Source: Pomphorhynchus laevis (Eukaryota > Acanthocephala > Palaeacanthocephala > Echinorhynchida > Pomphorhynchidae). From it: 64,000 nt of DNA. The stretch's first letter is position 1; each line of letters opens with the position of its first letter. Shown piece after piece: positions 43,885 through 55,664 of the stretch. Location of the stretch: positions 53,634 to 117,633 of the forward strand of contig WNNJ02002473.1 of the NCBI GenBank assembly GCA_012934845.2, given 5' to 3'. The position numbers were made by a program, and so were the translations under genes. Under the pieces are notes generated by a model that saw only the letters and a program-made list of their open reading frames with translations, searched no databases and was not told the DNA's origin.

Positions 43885-45345
43885 ACATTAACCTGCTCTT
43901 GCTGAGCCATTAGCCTCCATATTTGAGCTGAGCTTGCGCGTCTCGAAGTTACCTGTTGCCTGGAAAAAAGTGATTGTAGTACCAATTTATAAAAATGGTG
44001 AAAAAGATAATCCAAATAACTATAGGGTATTAAGTCTAACTAGTGTTGTATGCAAAGTGCTTGAGCGCATACTAAACAGACGCATGTATGATCATTTGAG
44101 TTCGATGAGAATTCTCAATAATGCACAGCATGGATTTCGCCCTCGGCGTTCATGTCTTACAAACTTATTACATGCTCGTGAAGATTTGGTTGGACGTGTT
44201 GCTAACGGGTACTGTATCGACGTAATATTTCTTGACTTTAGTCGGGATTTTGATAGGGTGCCACACAACATGCTAATTTCCACCCTTGAGTCTAATAAAG
44301 TGAATCGCTCCATTATAAGCTGGATTCAAGATTTTCTTAAAGATAGAATCTTTGCTGTTAGTGTAAGGTCAATGTATATCGTCTTATCGTCCTATCACCT
44401 GAGTACCCCAGGGATCAATCCTAGGCCCTTTGTTATTTAACGTATTTATAAATCAGCTACTAGATTTACTTGAGGATTGTAGTGTTTTAGCTTTTGCCGG
44501 TGATGTAAAGGTATGGAAATTGATGTAAACCAAGGATCGAAATGACTTTCAAAATATCTTAAACATTGTTTATCAATGGTCCTTGAACACTGGAATTGTA
44601 TTGAATATAAAAAAGTGTGAACATATGAGATCAGGTCATTGCAATGTGTCAAGAATATTTTATTGGCAATGAGTGTGTTGTTACCACGCAGTTCATTCAG
44701 AATCTTGGTATAATTTGTCAAAACAATCTGAAAACACGTGCTAACACCGATAGGATTTGTAACGCAGCTGGAAGAATGACCTATATTGTCAAAAATTGCT
44801 TTAAGGACTCATCTCCCGTTTGTGTTGTGCGTTTATATAATGCTCTTATAAGACCGATATTCGAATATTTGTAGCCAGCAGTCTTTTCGTGTACGCGTAC
44901 AGAACTTGATCAATTAGAGCTCATACTTCGACGGTTTACGAAATTGTGTCCTCGAGTACGATATTTTCCCTATGAGACACGAATAAAAAGTTTGAATATG
45001 CCGGCAGTGCGTGAAAGTTTCCTTCTTTTCGACCTTCTAGCTATGTATCGACTAATTAACGAAAATGAAAATTTTCAGCAAATAGAGTTGAACTCAATGA
45101 ACGGGATGGACGTAGAGGGCACTCGAAAGTATTGGTAGTACATGAACACGGAGAATACCCTCGTCATTTCCGACTGTCCCATCGAGCGGTGAATGTTTGG
45201 AATCGTCTTCCCGTTGATGTCATTGCGGTGCATACAATCAATAAATTTAAATCCAATATAAAGAGCTAGATTCAAAATGAGAACGAGTGATTGTTGCAGC
45301 AGTACCCATGGTTCTGAAATATACTGAATGATTTTTTTGATTTTT
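43885..45345 (+). mobile_element. LINE family E, 5'-truncated RT
   Basis: The plus strand begins inside the RT: PVAWKKVIVVPIYKNGEKDN, NYRVLSLTSVVCKVLERIL, NNAQHGFRPRRSCLTNLLHA and IDVIFLDFSRDFDRVPHNML. The GVPQGS box is damaged near 44405. The catalytic box reads LAFAGDVKVW at about 44490 (Asp to Gly). The C-terminal text includes IRPIFEYL, RRFTKLCPRVRYFPYETR and, near 45150, EYPRHFRLSHRAVNVWNRLP. It is a CR1/Jockey-like LINE with FADD-type box and several frame changes. It lacks the endonuclease and ORF1, and it is inactive. Confidence 0.8.
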
Positions 45346-45419
45346 TTTCTTGTATTATTTTTTCTGTGAGCGGTTAAAACAACCCTATGGTTTGACCTGT
45401 AATAATAATTAATGAAATT

Positions 45420-46223
45420 ACAAAATTACAAAAGCCCTTGATCAATCTGTCTCAATGGCATAGATGACGAAAACGAGCACTGTTGCGAGCAAAATCGACA
45501 AAAGCAATTCGCGCAACGAGAATGAAAAGGAAGCCGAATTGAGCAAAATTTACTGTGGTATCCGTCTAATGACAAACGCCAAATAAGCGGCCGCTAACTA
45601 TAATTAGGGTTCCTCCAATCCGATTGCGTATAAGCGGGAGAAATGTATATATCATGATCTATTTTTGCAACCTTGGAATTGAAGATATGTAGGCTCGTTA
45701 AGTAGCTATCAGTTTCGTCTAGATTAAACATTCTTCGTAATTTTATTGAGAGTAGGAAAGATCTGCTTAGAACAGCAACGGGTGTTGACGAAGACTTATG
45801 AGAAACACCGACAATTCGCTTCAGAAAACGCCATAAACACTCATCAATCATTTGAAAGTCAGTCGTTGTTATATCCCACCAGAAACATCGAAGGCCGTAA
45901 CTCAATATTGGAAGAAGCATTACGTCAAAGTACCTAATCGCTCCATCATACGAAAGCAAACCAAGCCTGGAAGCTGTGTAAGCTGAATTTATCACTTTTG
46001 ATGACTGTTTCAGTGGATGAGTTCGAAAAAACCATCGTGAATTGAGCAAAAAACCGAGATATTTATAGCTAGTAACAAACTCTAATAGAATATTCCTGAT
46101 AAACAAAACGTCATCTCAACAACGTAGACCACCCTTCCTAAATTTCACAATCTTGGTTTTCGCGATATTAATCGTTAGTCTATTAGATTCCCCTGGAAGC
46201 TTCTCGATATCCCTATTATCTGC
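45420..46223 (-). mobile_element. LINE family B, 3' part (RT C-terminus)
   Basis: The minus strand reads NRLTINIAKTKIVKFRKGGL just left of the junction, then FVTSYKYLGFLLNSRWFFRT, LSYGLRCFWWDITTTDFQMI and LWRFLKRIVGVSHKSSSTPV. One stop lies at the start (RC then TGA). The first motif normally follows the catalytic box by a few dozen residues. That box is found beyond the inserted family A copy, at about 48470. So B is one element split by the insertion. Confidence 0.8.
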
Positions 46224-48400
46224 ACAGCCTTACTCAATTCTTCACTCTTTTCACTTCCTCTTAACTATCTCTCTCCCGATGATCTCTGCATTCTGTTTGA
46301 TTCTGAAATTAGGTCTATCATCAATAAACTTCTGCCTAGTCGACTCCGACGCTCTCAGCGCTTGCGCCATGCTCCCTGGTTCGATTCTGACTGTAGTCTT
46401 TCTAAGCGTCGACTCCGTCACTCTTTTCGTGTGTATAATCGCTTTCTTAAACGTTCTCCCAACTCACTCACTCCAAATCTCCGTGATTCCTACTTTTCTC
46501 TACGCCGTTCACATCTTATTCTTATACGTACTAAACGTACTATCTTTAAGCGAAATCAACTCGAGTCATCTTCCAACTCCAAATCTCATTGGAAAATCTT
46601 AAACTCAATTCTTTCACGATCATCTACTTCTTGTAATATAAATCCTGATGAATTTTCTTCTTATCTACAAACTAAGCTATCTAATTTACTTTCCCTACTA
46701 CCCGTAGCCCCCTTGTACCCACTCTTCTCTTTAGATACTTCCCTCCCAGAACTATTCCACCTTCTTCCCGTTTCGTCTGATGAAGTTTCTTCGGTTCTGC
46801 TGTCATTACCTAATAAAACCTCTCCTTATGACCCAATTCCCACTCACTTGCTTAAAAATATCTGCTCCTTTATCTTACCCTTCCTAACCACATTGTTCAA
46901 CTCGTCCATCCGTAGCTGTACATTTCCTTCCATCTGGAAATGCGCCACTGTTCGTCCTCTCATCAAAAAGCAATATCTCGACTCTTCAATACCATCTTCG
47001 TACCGTCCTATTTCACTTCTCCCAACTCTTTCTAAACTCCTTGAGCGTCTCGTTCTTAAGCAAGTTAATATATATCTCTTTTACTCTAACTTATTTCCTC
47101 CCTTCCAAGCCGCTTTTCGCTCTAATTACTATACCGAAATTGCCTGTCTTAAAGTTTATAACAACTTACTCATATCGCGCGATCATAAATTATGTAGTGT
47201 CATAGTTTCTCTTGATCTATCGTCTGCTTTTGACATCGTCGATCACTCGATTCTTCTCCATCGCCTTCGTCATGATTATGGCTTCTCTTTACCCACTGTA
47301 TCATGGTTTTCTTCATATCTATCAAACCGTACATTTCGCGTATATTCTAACTCTTTTCTCTCATCCTTCGTCCATTCCGTCCGGTGTTCCACAAGGCTCC
47401 GTATTAGGTCCTATACTTTTCTCTCTTCTTCTTGGTGATTTGTCTTCGATTTCTGATAAATTTAACTCTCATCTTCTGCAATATGCTGATGACATTCTCA
47501 TCTATGCTCAAGCACCTGTTTATCGTATTCACGATCTTAGTGTTTCCGCTTCGGACTGTCTTGTCTCAATTTCCAATCATCTTTCTTCCCTTCGCCTTTC
47601 TCTGAATCCTGATAAATCCACAATTATGTGGATCCTACCTCGACGCCTCGGCTTCGACCCTCCCTCCGTATCATTAAATTCTACAAGTCTTCCTATCGTT
47701 GATAATCTCGTTTTTCTAGGCTTCCATTTTGACAACCGACTTTCACTTAAACCTTTCGTTAGAGATAAAGTACGCTCATCTACCTTGATACTCCGCAACC
47801 TCCATCAAGTTCGTAGATTGATCGATTTCCCTTCTTGTATGACTCTCATATCTTCTCTCCTTTTTTCTAGACTCGATTATTGTCTTAGTCTATTTTCCAA
47901 CTCACCTAAATCCACTCTTCTTTTCCTACAACGCATCGTCAACGCAGCTGTCCGAATTCTCTTCCGTCTTCGTCGTTTTGATCATACATCCTACCATCTT
48001 GCTTCTCTCGATTTGCCTACAATTTATTGTCGTGTTCAAATTCGTCTTCTTATCGTTGCTTTCCGCCTTGTAACTTTTCATACCCCTTCATTTATCAACC
48101 TTCCTTTTCTTGATAATTCTCGTCATGTTTACTGTTCCTTGCGTTCCTGTAATTCCCTTCTTTTACATGTCCCAAACTACTATACCTCCTTTGGACTCCG
48201 CTCCTTCCTAGTGGCTGCTCCTCTATCGTGGAACCATCTGCCCATTCATATACGCCAATCAACTTCCCTGCAGTGCTTCAAACGACAAATCCGATCCCAT
48301 TTAAATAATTTATCTGCTTGACTTTTTCATTTTTGTTTGTGGACTTGTAAGCGTACAGCTTGTACGCATTTGCCACATTAAATAAATTTGTATTATTTAT
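46224..48400 (+). mobile_element. LINE family A, longest copy, inserted into family B
   Basis: It starts just before the endonuclease-RT linker (LFSLPLNYLSPDDLCILFDS) and keeps the whole RT. It ends TTTGCCACATTAAATAAATT followed by ATT repeats (48376-48410). The 5' end is truncated, so there is no endonuclease or ORF1. Insertion into B is shown by the two B halves meeting at both edges. Confidence 0.9.
46362..48321 (+). pseudogene. Family A reverse transcriptase, one frameshift
   Basis: The first frame (46362-47438) carries MRHAPWFDSDCSLSKRRLRH, LLSLPNKTSPYDPIPTHLLK, SYRPISLLPTLSKLLERLVL and VIVSLDLSSAFDIVDHSILL. The frame shifts by one base near 47380. The second frame continues with IPSGVPQGSVLGPILFSLLL, LQYADDILIYAQ (catalytic box at about 47485), LSLNPDKSTIMWILPR and LVFLGFHFDNRLS. 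It ends with PLSWNHLPIHIRQST at 48321. Apart from the shift, all RT boxes are present, which indicates a fairly young insertion. The family is serine/leucine-rich and pyrimidine-rich on the coding strand. Confidence 0.85.
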
Positions 48401-48409
48401 TATTATTCA

Positions 48410-49000
48410 CAATACTTGACAAATGCTGAAATGACCGATTGATCCGATTTCTTATTGAGAGTAATTAAAGCAAGATCGTCAGCATACAATATAGACCACA
48501 TATCAGGCACAGCAGAACGAATATACTTTGATGATGACATTGCGCCACTCGAGAGGCATGAGATGTCTCCTAAGAATTACATTGAAGAAAGAGACCCAAT
48601 AGTTGGCGAGTAAGCTGAAGGATTGTCGAATATGTTCAACACACGATTTATCACTTGCCGCTTTTCTAGCAGACATATGGAGAACACAATATTCGATTTT
48701 ATCTACGGTAAATGATAAGTTAAGCGGGTTAGTATCAATGAGATGACAAAATATTGAGAAATTTTTGGGATTGAAAGACGAAGGAGTGTCGTCAGTTAGA
48801 ATCTCTATAAAGTGTCGGCGCCAATGATTTAAAGATATACGAAAAGCAAGTTTACAGGATTGTGCGCGCTCGAGCCACGGAGCAGTCTCAGCCTTGATAA
48901 GCAATCTGCGCTCTTTAACAAATAAGATCCTCAACTTAAATTGCTTTAAAATAATTAATAGTAATATTATTAATATTTTTTCACTAATTGTTTTATTCAA
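48410..49000 (-). mobile_element. LINE family B, 5' part (linker and RT up to catalytic box)
   Basis: The minus strand from 49000 reads TAPWLERAQSCKLAFRISLN, IEILTDDTPSSFNPKNFSIF, VDKIEYCVLHMSARKAASDK and VSFFNVILRRHLMPLEWRNV. At about 48470 it has DMWSILYADDLALITLNKKS, the catalytic box. The middle RT blocks between LEWRNV and YADD are missing, so there is an internal deletion as well. Its continuation lies at 46223-45420, across the inserted family A copy. Confidence 0.75.
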
Positions 49001-49896
49001 ATAACTAATATTAAAATATTTACTTAAAAATATTACATATTTAATTAGTAATATTAAATATTATTAATAATAATTTTAATAATAATTTTAATTTGAGTTT
49101 ATTAATTAATGTAATCCCTTAGCCGCCACATTGGGATAATAAACAAAAATAGACAAAGAAACACGATAATAAACTAATAATTTTTTTATGCCAACGACAC
49201 TGCGAAGCCCCTCGCAGTGTTGTTGAATTTACACATGCTAATATCAGGAATAAAAACATCTGTGGATGCCATTTTATCCTACAGATGTTAATAATTTTAA
49301 TAATATTTTTTTACCTTCTAATTTTGAAATTACTAGGTTATCCTCCATTATTCATACAAGAATAATAATTTAAGTGATGATGTCAACTGAAGATCGAAAT
49401 ATTGTCAAAAAATCATATTTTTATATATATCACGTAGAATTGCTTTCGGGTCAAATGATTGCGAACCATCACCGAGAATATAAAAGACTAAATTTATTAT
49501 TTTGATATTTTAATTGTACTAAACAGTTTTTTTTAATTGTAAGAATTTATTTAAACCAACAATTTTCACTGAAAATTCTTATAATAAATATAATAATATA
49601 ATATAATTAATAATATAATAATAAATTCAGTCTTCTTGCATTCTCGAAGATGGTTCTCAGTTAATTATATATTTTTATTCAATAAATATTTGATTGGCAA
49701 GCCAAGGTATTTACGTTGAAAATAAAAACAAATTAAAGAGTAGATATTAAATATTATAATGTAAAGACTTAGCTCTAAGGCTTTAAGTCGATCTCACAAG
49801 ACAGAAAAATAAATAAATCAAGTATTGTTTTCAATTTTGAATAAATAAAACATTATTCAAATATCGTTTTCAATTTTGAATAAATAAAATTATAAT
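49001..49896. other. AT-rich intergenic stretch
   Basis: Near 49190-49300 a GC-richer patch has CACTGCGAAGCCCCTCGCAGTG, an inverted repeat. No gene is visible. Confidence 0.4.
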
Positions 49897-50460
49897 TTAA
49901 AACCACTGTTGACATTATATTAATAAGAAAGACTTTCAATATACCTTTTTATTTAACACGAACAGAAAAGTATAAACATGAATGCTTTTTTTCAACCTTC
50001 GTCTGGAAGCTTAATACGGAATCCGCTTACCACAGACGCTTAGCATCCAATGGGGGCGTTTCGACCCATTGGATGCTCATCGTTACAGGTTAGCCTTATC
50101 AGTGCCTGTAGCTTCACAACTTTGACAGTACTTAATCCTTAGTAAACCTCTAAAAGGAATTCACTAAGCGCACGCTCCTCCACCGGTGACCACCCTTACA
50201 TCTGGCATGGTTTGCGTTAGCAGTGGCTTCACAGGACAGCGCGTGTGCTATCGTTCCTCCCTTCAACACCTTATTGAGGTTGCTGAACAGGCAGCACGCT
50301 TGAATACAGCTGAAGCACAATGTACTAGCAAAAGCTCTCTAGCTACAAAGCACGAGCAAAGCTCTAGCGCAGATGTTAAGATTCGTCACTCTACATATAG
50401 TGGTTATGTTAATTGAAAACTACTGGTGACGTTATATGAATAAGAAATACTTTCAATAAT
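49897..50460. repeat. GC-richer island of 430 bp between imperfect 47-bp direct repeats
   Basis: The left flank (49897-49943) and right flank (50414-50457) share ACTACTG(G/T)TGAC, TTATAT and AATAAGAAA, then CTTTCAATA. The island between them is clearly more GC-rich. It contains AGCATCCAATGGG and its complement CCCATTGGATGCT (50041-50078, a hairpin) and a 70-codon plus-strand open frame (50186-50416) that I do not recognise. It could be a non-autonomous insertion with a long duplicated flank, a retrocopy or a tandem duplication remnant. Confidence 0.5.
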
Positions 50461-50464
50461 ATCG

Positions 50465-50690
50465 TGGCAAATGTGTGCCGGCGCACGCCTACATGACCAC
50501 AACAAAAAATCTAAATAATGTGTCAAGAAGGTGGGAACGGAGGAGGTATTTGAATGTGATAAATGAGAGAGCGAGGCGGACGTTGAGAGGGAGCTGAGTC
50601 CAGGCTAGGGGGCAGCGAAGAAGGATCGGAGACCGTAGTTGTGCAGTGATCTGTTTAGTGCAGCGATATGTTATGGAAATATATTCAAGG
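50465..50690 (-). mobile_element. LINE family A, 3' end remnant
   Basis: It begins with GTGGCAAATGTGTGCCGGCG, the complement of the family A terminal signature. It continues with a diverged but recognisable C-terminal segment up to about 50690. Only the last 220 bp of the element remain. Confidence 0.65.
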
Positions 50691-50839
50691 TGTTAACATC
50701 CCTATATAGCAATCTAAAATAATTAATAATATAAAAATAACTGCATAGGCAAATTCAAGCCATGCCCCGCGAACATTGGATTTGCATAATTTAAAAACAA
50801 TATCAAGAATTACAAACTGCTAGAGATCAGTTGAATTTA

Positions 50840-51560
50840 AATTTTAAATGTCTACTTCTAAAAAGGTAAGCGTTTAAAAAAGTCTACCTCTTTCTACCTT
50901 TTCTCAACTTTTGTGTGGTGATGTTAGTAACAGGAAATTTGAGGTTTTATTCAAAATTTACTCATTCAAATATCTAATGATTTTGCTCCACGTAAATTAA
51001 CTGGAAAAATTTTCGTAGCAAATCTCCATGGTTTAACAGTAGTCTGCGGGAAGCTCTAAAGAGACAACGAGTTTTTCATAATATGTCGACAAAGCCAATT
51101 TGATCTCTTAATTCAAACTTGCTGTCAATGCATATAAATGACTCAGTGCTGAAACGTATGGAATATGAGTGCCAAATTGTTAAATAGTTAAGTAGTTCCA
51201 AACGTTTTTGGTCATATGTTCGTCAAGGTGCACGTTCTTATTTTGAAATCACTAGGTAATCAACGAACGCAAAGTTATTTGACTCCTTATCAGACATTGC
51301 TAATGAAGTAGTTCTTCCAAACGTTTTTGGTCATATGTTCGTCAAGGTGCACGTTCTTATTTTGAAATCAATAGGTAATCATCGAAAAGTTACTTGATTC
51401 AATCTATGCAATGCTAGTTCTAGTGTAGCTGATACCTTTCGGATCATCAGTTTCCCTTGGTGTTATCGTGCTGTCAGAAGTCGTGCCGGTGTTCAAAAAC
51501 GAGACCGTTCTATAGATGACAACTATCGAGCTATATGGCTTAATAGTATGCGATCAAGGT
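50840..51560 (+). mobile_element. LINE family F fragment with an internal duplication
   Basis: The plus strand reads SPWFNSSLREALKRQRVFHN-like text around 51025-51085 and KRFWSYVRQGARSYFEIT around 51200. It then repeats the latter segment at 51309-51380. It ends with an RT start block around 51475-51545, VVPVFKNETVL and NYRAIWLNSMRS. This is the endonuclease-RT linker and RT N-terminus of a CR1/Jockey-type LINE, similar in type to family D (RRFWSYVRNNRT). Frames are heavily broken. Confidence 0.6.
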
Positions 51561-51844
51561 AATCGAAAAGAATATTTATTATCAGATAGTCGCTCACATA
51601 GCCTAGCACTCTATAAAATCATGCCGGTTCTGATAATATATCCATTCACTTTTCCAAACTTTACTGGTCCAATATCTCTAAACATATTGACTTTCATTTA
51701 CTTCGCCATATATTATTCCAATATATACCAAAGCCAAAAGGCTATTCAGGTAGAGTCAAAAAAAGGAGAAAAGCAAATAGTCAGTCAACGTAGCTAATTA
51801 GGGTATTCCAGTGGTAGTGTTGGATGGCGGCATTGTTCACGTAT

Positions 51845-54620
51845 CTATTTGTAGCATCGTGATTTAATCGTTCTTAAACTGGGGGCTGCAACGACTTCCT
51901 CAGGCAACGAATTCCACATGTTTATTCTTCTCGAGAGTCTATACACTTTTGGTAATCTGCCAAATCCAAATTTATACAAGACTCTGCTATGTCCACGCAA
52001 CTGACCTACCCGCCTAGTGATTACATCGGTGAGATAACCCACCGCATCATTCGACATATGCCATAGACATAGCATTTCCAAGGATATGAACCTCTCACGT
52101 ACCGACAACATCCCAATACGACTTAGACGTACATAATAGTCAATACCACTTAAGTCAATACAGAGTCTCGATCCGCGCCTAAGAATAGACTCCAGGTCTA
52201 ATAGTTCTTGCTTAGTGACAGGGAAACAAGCCTGAATGCAGTACCCCAAGTGTGGCCTGACGATGGAGATGAAAAACCTCTTGAACATATTACAGCTTAA
52301 CCTGATGAATGCATTTTTAAAACAATATATAGCCCTAGTAGCTTTACCTAGAAAGAAGTCGGTGTTCAACTTTGTTTTCAAGGATCGATGGACAATAATC
52401 CCTAAATCCTTATGATGAGACACTTCCTTTAAAACAATATCTCCAATATAGTACCTTAGAGTTTCAATAGGGCGACCTAGTTGAATGAGGACACATTTAT
52501 CAACATTCAACCGTAGTCCGGTAGAATCGCACAACTTGATCAGAGAGTTTAGCTCATTTTATAACGATACTCGATCAACAGGAATCTAATGATCGACCAA
52601 ATCTTGATATCGTCTGCAAAAGCTAGATGAGAGCACGATAAGCGGAGTAGCAGATCATTAATGAAGATTATAAAGAGCAGTGGGCCAAGAACTGATCCCT
52701 GCGGTACGCCAGAATTAATATTCACCGAATAAGAAAACACACCCCCACACAAACTCGGAAAGACCTATTCGATAGAAATTGCTTGACCCACTCACAAATA
52801 TATGAATGGAGTCCGTAGTGATACAGTAAAGACACTATGCCGTCGTGTGGTACCCTATCAAAAGCTTCTGAAAAATCAAGGAATACTGTATGAACCTGAA
52901 ACCCAGCCCACAGAGCATCAGCCCATTTTTCACGCGCAGTTAGTAGGTTAGTAATGCATGAACGTCCGATCCTGAAACCATGTAGAGATTCAACCAATAT
53001 GTGATTACGATCTAAATGATCCCTGATTCTACTAGCAATGATTCTTTCTAAAAGTTTGCAGAATACGCTGGTCAAGCTAATGGGCCGAAAGTCCGCGCAA
53101 AAGCTAGCAGGATGCTTTTTGGGAATAGGCACCACAATTGCACACTTTCAAATGTCAGGACTCTAAGATGTGTCTAAGCTGTATCTGAAGAGCATAGTTA
53201 AATCATTGCACAGTACGTTCGCTAGGGATTTGACGAGAAAGGGGGCAATATTGTCTGGCCCCGGAGATGTAAACGGATCGAGCTTCATAACCTCGTTCAA
53301 CACCTCATCCACTCTGAGTGGACCAACACAACACAGATGAGCAACCGGAACATACTTCCAACTAAAGTCATGTAGTTTGTTTGAGGTCAAAGCCTGTACC
53401 AAGAAGCCATCAGCTAAACGTTGGGCGATTAGAGACGGATCGGTCAAAGTTTCAGTTGGCGTTTGGATTGAGCTAATTGTGGCGACAAGAGTTCTGTTGT
53501 TTCTTACATAAGACCAAAACCTCCTAGGATTCAAAGATGCATCCCTGGCGATACTATCTTCGTACGAATAGCGTTTCTGAAATTTTAGCCGATTGCATAA
53601 GTTCCGAGAGTCGATGTAGGCACGTTTGGAAGCAGGAGAACGCCTAAATTCGCGCCACAATTTGTTGCGGGATCTGATAGCATCAAGAAGCTCTCTGTCG
53701 AACCAAGGAGGATGCCCATGCTTGGACTTGCAGGCACGTAGCGGAGCAAAGATATCAGAAATTCGCTTCAATTCATCATGGAGCAGATCAAAGACTACTG
53801 GAACCTCCAAACCGAAGTGAATACGAAGACTATCACATATATTCTTTGGGAAGCTTGCAGCTATTTGACTAGCATCAACACCTACCCAACAACGTTTATT
53901 AAAATTAGAGTTTTGTGAGGCCATGTTGAACAGCGACAGTCGTATAGAGAGTACACAGTGATCGCTATTGCCAGTTGGTGCGTCATAACGAACACCTAAA
54001 GCGTCACCCAAACACTTAGTAAAGACCAAATCGAGTATAGAAGGCTTCCCTGTCGCACAAGTAGGTTATTTAATATGTTGAACTAGTAGCATCTCGAGTA
54101 ACAGAAAGTCACTTAGTACTTTCCCAATTCCGTGAATTGGTCGTGAATGACTATTTTTTTAGTCTATTTGGGGGATATTGAAGTCACCCAGGAGCAAAAT
54201 CAGAGGATACGAAGATAAACTCAGCAAATGTGGTTTAAGAGAGTCAAATCTGAATTCATAGGACGGAGAACGGTAAAGGATGCAGAATCGGGATCGTTGA
54301 CCATTTCCTAGTGTAAAGGCAAGACCTTCAAAGGAAGAATCAATATCGTCGCGAAAAGCAGAGATATTCGATAACAGGAGACTATTTTGCACATAGGCGG
54401 CTACCCCTTCTCCACGTTTACCACACGAGCGATCCGAACGTATTAGAAAATAGTTAGGGATGGCAACACAATCATCCGAAATGTTAGAATGTAGCCATAT
54501 TTCGGTTATACAAAATACATCAAAACGTTTCGAAGCAACTATGAATTTAATTTCCGAGAACTGAGCTAGGAGACTACGAACATTTGAATAACCGACAAAA
54601 ATGTTCGTATAATGGGAAAA
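51845..54620 (-). pseudogene. Family D ORF2 (endonuclease plus FADD reverse transcriptase)
   Basis: Endonuclease: NVRSLLAQFSEIKFI, VFCITEIWL (Glu), RGEGVAAYVQNSLLL, CILYRSPS, LLLGDFNIPQID (Asp, Asn) and GNSDHCVLSIRLS (Asp, His). Linker: PPWFDRELLDAIRSRNKLW and NPRRFWSYVRNNRTLV. RT: DPFTSPGPDNIAPFLVKSL, DFRPISLTSVFCKLLERII, LHGFRIGRSCITNLLTAREK, VFLDFSEAFDRVPHDG, SGVPQGSVLGPLLFIIFIND and LAFADDIKIW (about 52610). The C-terminal tail is VRPHLGYCIQACFP and ends RRINMWNSLPEEVV. Breaks fall near 54158, 54067, 53155, 52735 and 52555, so about five. All catalytic residues are kept. Confidence 0.85.
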
Positions 54621-54699
54621 TGTGACACGCTTGGGTGACGCTAGCGGAGTCTACTAGTTTCCCTACACACGAACCATCACTACTAGAGGTCTGACTCTA

Positions 54700-55380
54700 C
54701 AGAAGTAAGGGATGACACCGGACAGTCGGACGCCACTTGACCACCCGAAAATTCCGGACACATAGGTTGCCCTCACCACTTTCCAGCCGTCAATGCAGCT
54801 CGTTGAAAGCCTCGTGTCTTCTCAAACGATCTGCAGGAGATAAATCACGGAGTATATGAAAATCAGAGCGCGATAATCTAAATGCATGGTTGAGTAGGAA
54901 GTCAACATGATCTTTTGAGTCTAGAACAACTTTAGAAGTCTAGGTCTATCTGAAAGTTTCTTGCCTATACGAAAAACTCTTCGAACTTTAAGACTCTTCG
55001 CAACATCCACATCGCTTTGGAGAAAAATCTTAGAAAACACCGCGCGAAGATGCACAATATCGTCATCCAGTCTACTTTGGGGATTGTTACTGAGAGATTC
55101 TTCAACACCGCTCACGATAACGTTTAACTCTCTTCTGGAGTTAAATTGTCTAGAGCTAAATTGTTTAGAGCTAGCAGACGGAACTAATTAAGAATGAGTC
55201 TAAGGGGTAATTGATGGCCGTCGATGATTTGGAGGAATCACTGCATGTTGTTTATTATTTGGAAGGCTAACTATTTGTCGTAGATTATCTATAGGCCTAA
55301 CGATAATCTGACTAGCCTTTGCAAGATCCTTAACGCTCTCAATTAGCGGGGCTACTATAGGAGCAAGACATAAACACAAT
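54700..55380 (-). pseudogene. Family D ORF1 remnant
   Basis: The minus strand reads LIESVKDLAKASQIIVRPID (helical), then ELNVIVSGVEESLSNNPQSR, VDVAKSLKVRRVFRIGKKLS and DRPRLLKLF. After a shift it reads HAFRLSRSDFHILRDLSPAD. This is the RRM-like ORF1 type ('v.v.GvpEs......R.Gk......RPrplkv') found in CR1- and L1-type elements, rather than the knuckle type of family C. At least two interruptions are seen. Confidence 0.65.
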
Positions 55381-55616
55381 AATTCATATTCAGGTACTTC
55401 GTTTGATCAGAGCAATAATAGAGCATGAGAGATGTAATATAATGTGAGGTACTTTGACTGTAGATTCCATCCACTATAGCTTATGATCCCGATTGCTAAA
55501 ATGCGTCACATCAAATATATCTCATAGTTCTGTTTGTAGGCTGACCCTTATATTTCGTGCATCAATATTCATCTAGTGTTTGAAGTATTGCTTAACTTGG
55601 TTAAAGCTCGTGTAAC

Positions 55617-55650
55617 TGTAAAACGGTCATTCCCTCAATGACCATTTTAC
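55617..55650. repeat. Short hairpin at the 3' edge of copy C8
   Basis: TAAAACGGTCATT is followed after 5 bp by AATGACCATTTTA, an inverted repeat with one mismatch. Family C sequence begins only about 30 bp further on. This marks the junction where the C8 3' end is lost. Confidence 0.6.
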
Positions 55651-55664
55651 AATAACTCAAGTGC

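Larger units (their letters stand above)
51800..55380 (-). mobile_element. LINE family D, nearly full length, broken
   Basis: The element keeps an ORF1 trace (about 55380-54700), endonuclease (54600-53950), linker, RT and C-terminus (51845). Only a handful of frame breaks separate long open stretches. It is unrelated in detail to family C. The RT box is FADD type. It ends near 51800, next to the family F fragment, tail-to-tail with it. Confidence 0.85.

Noticed and set aside
50186-50416. Plus-strand open frame of about 76 codons in the GC-richer block
   Set aside because: It starts at a GTG rather than ATG, has no recognisable domain and no splice context. I kept only the repeat-flanked block, not a gene.
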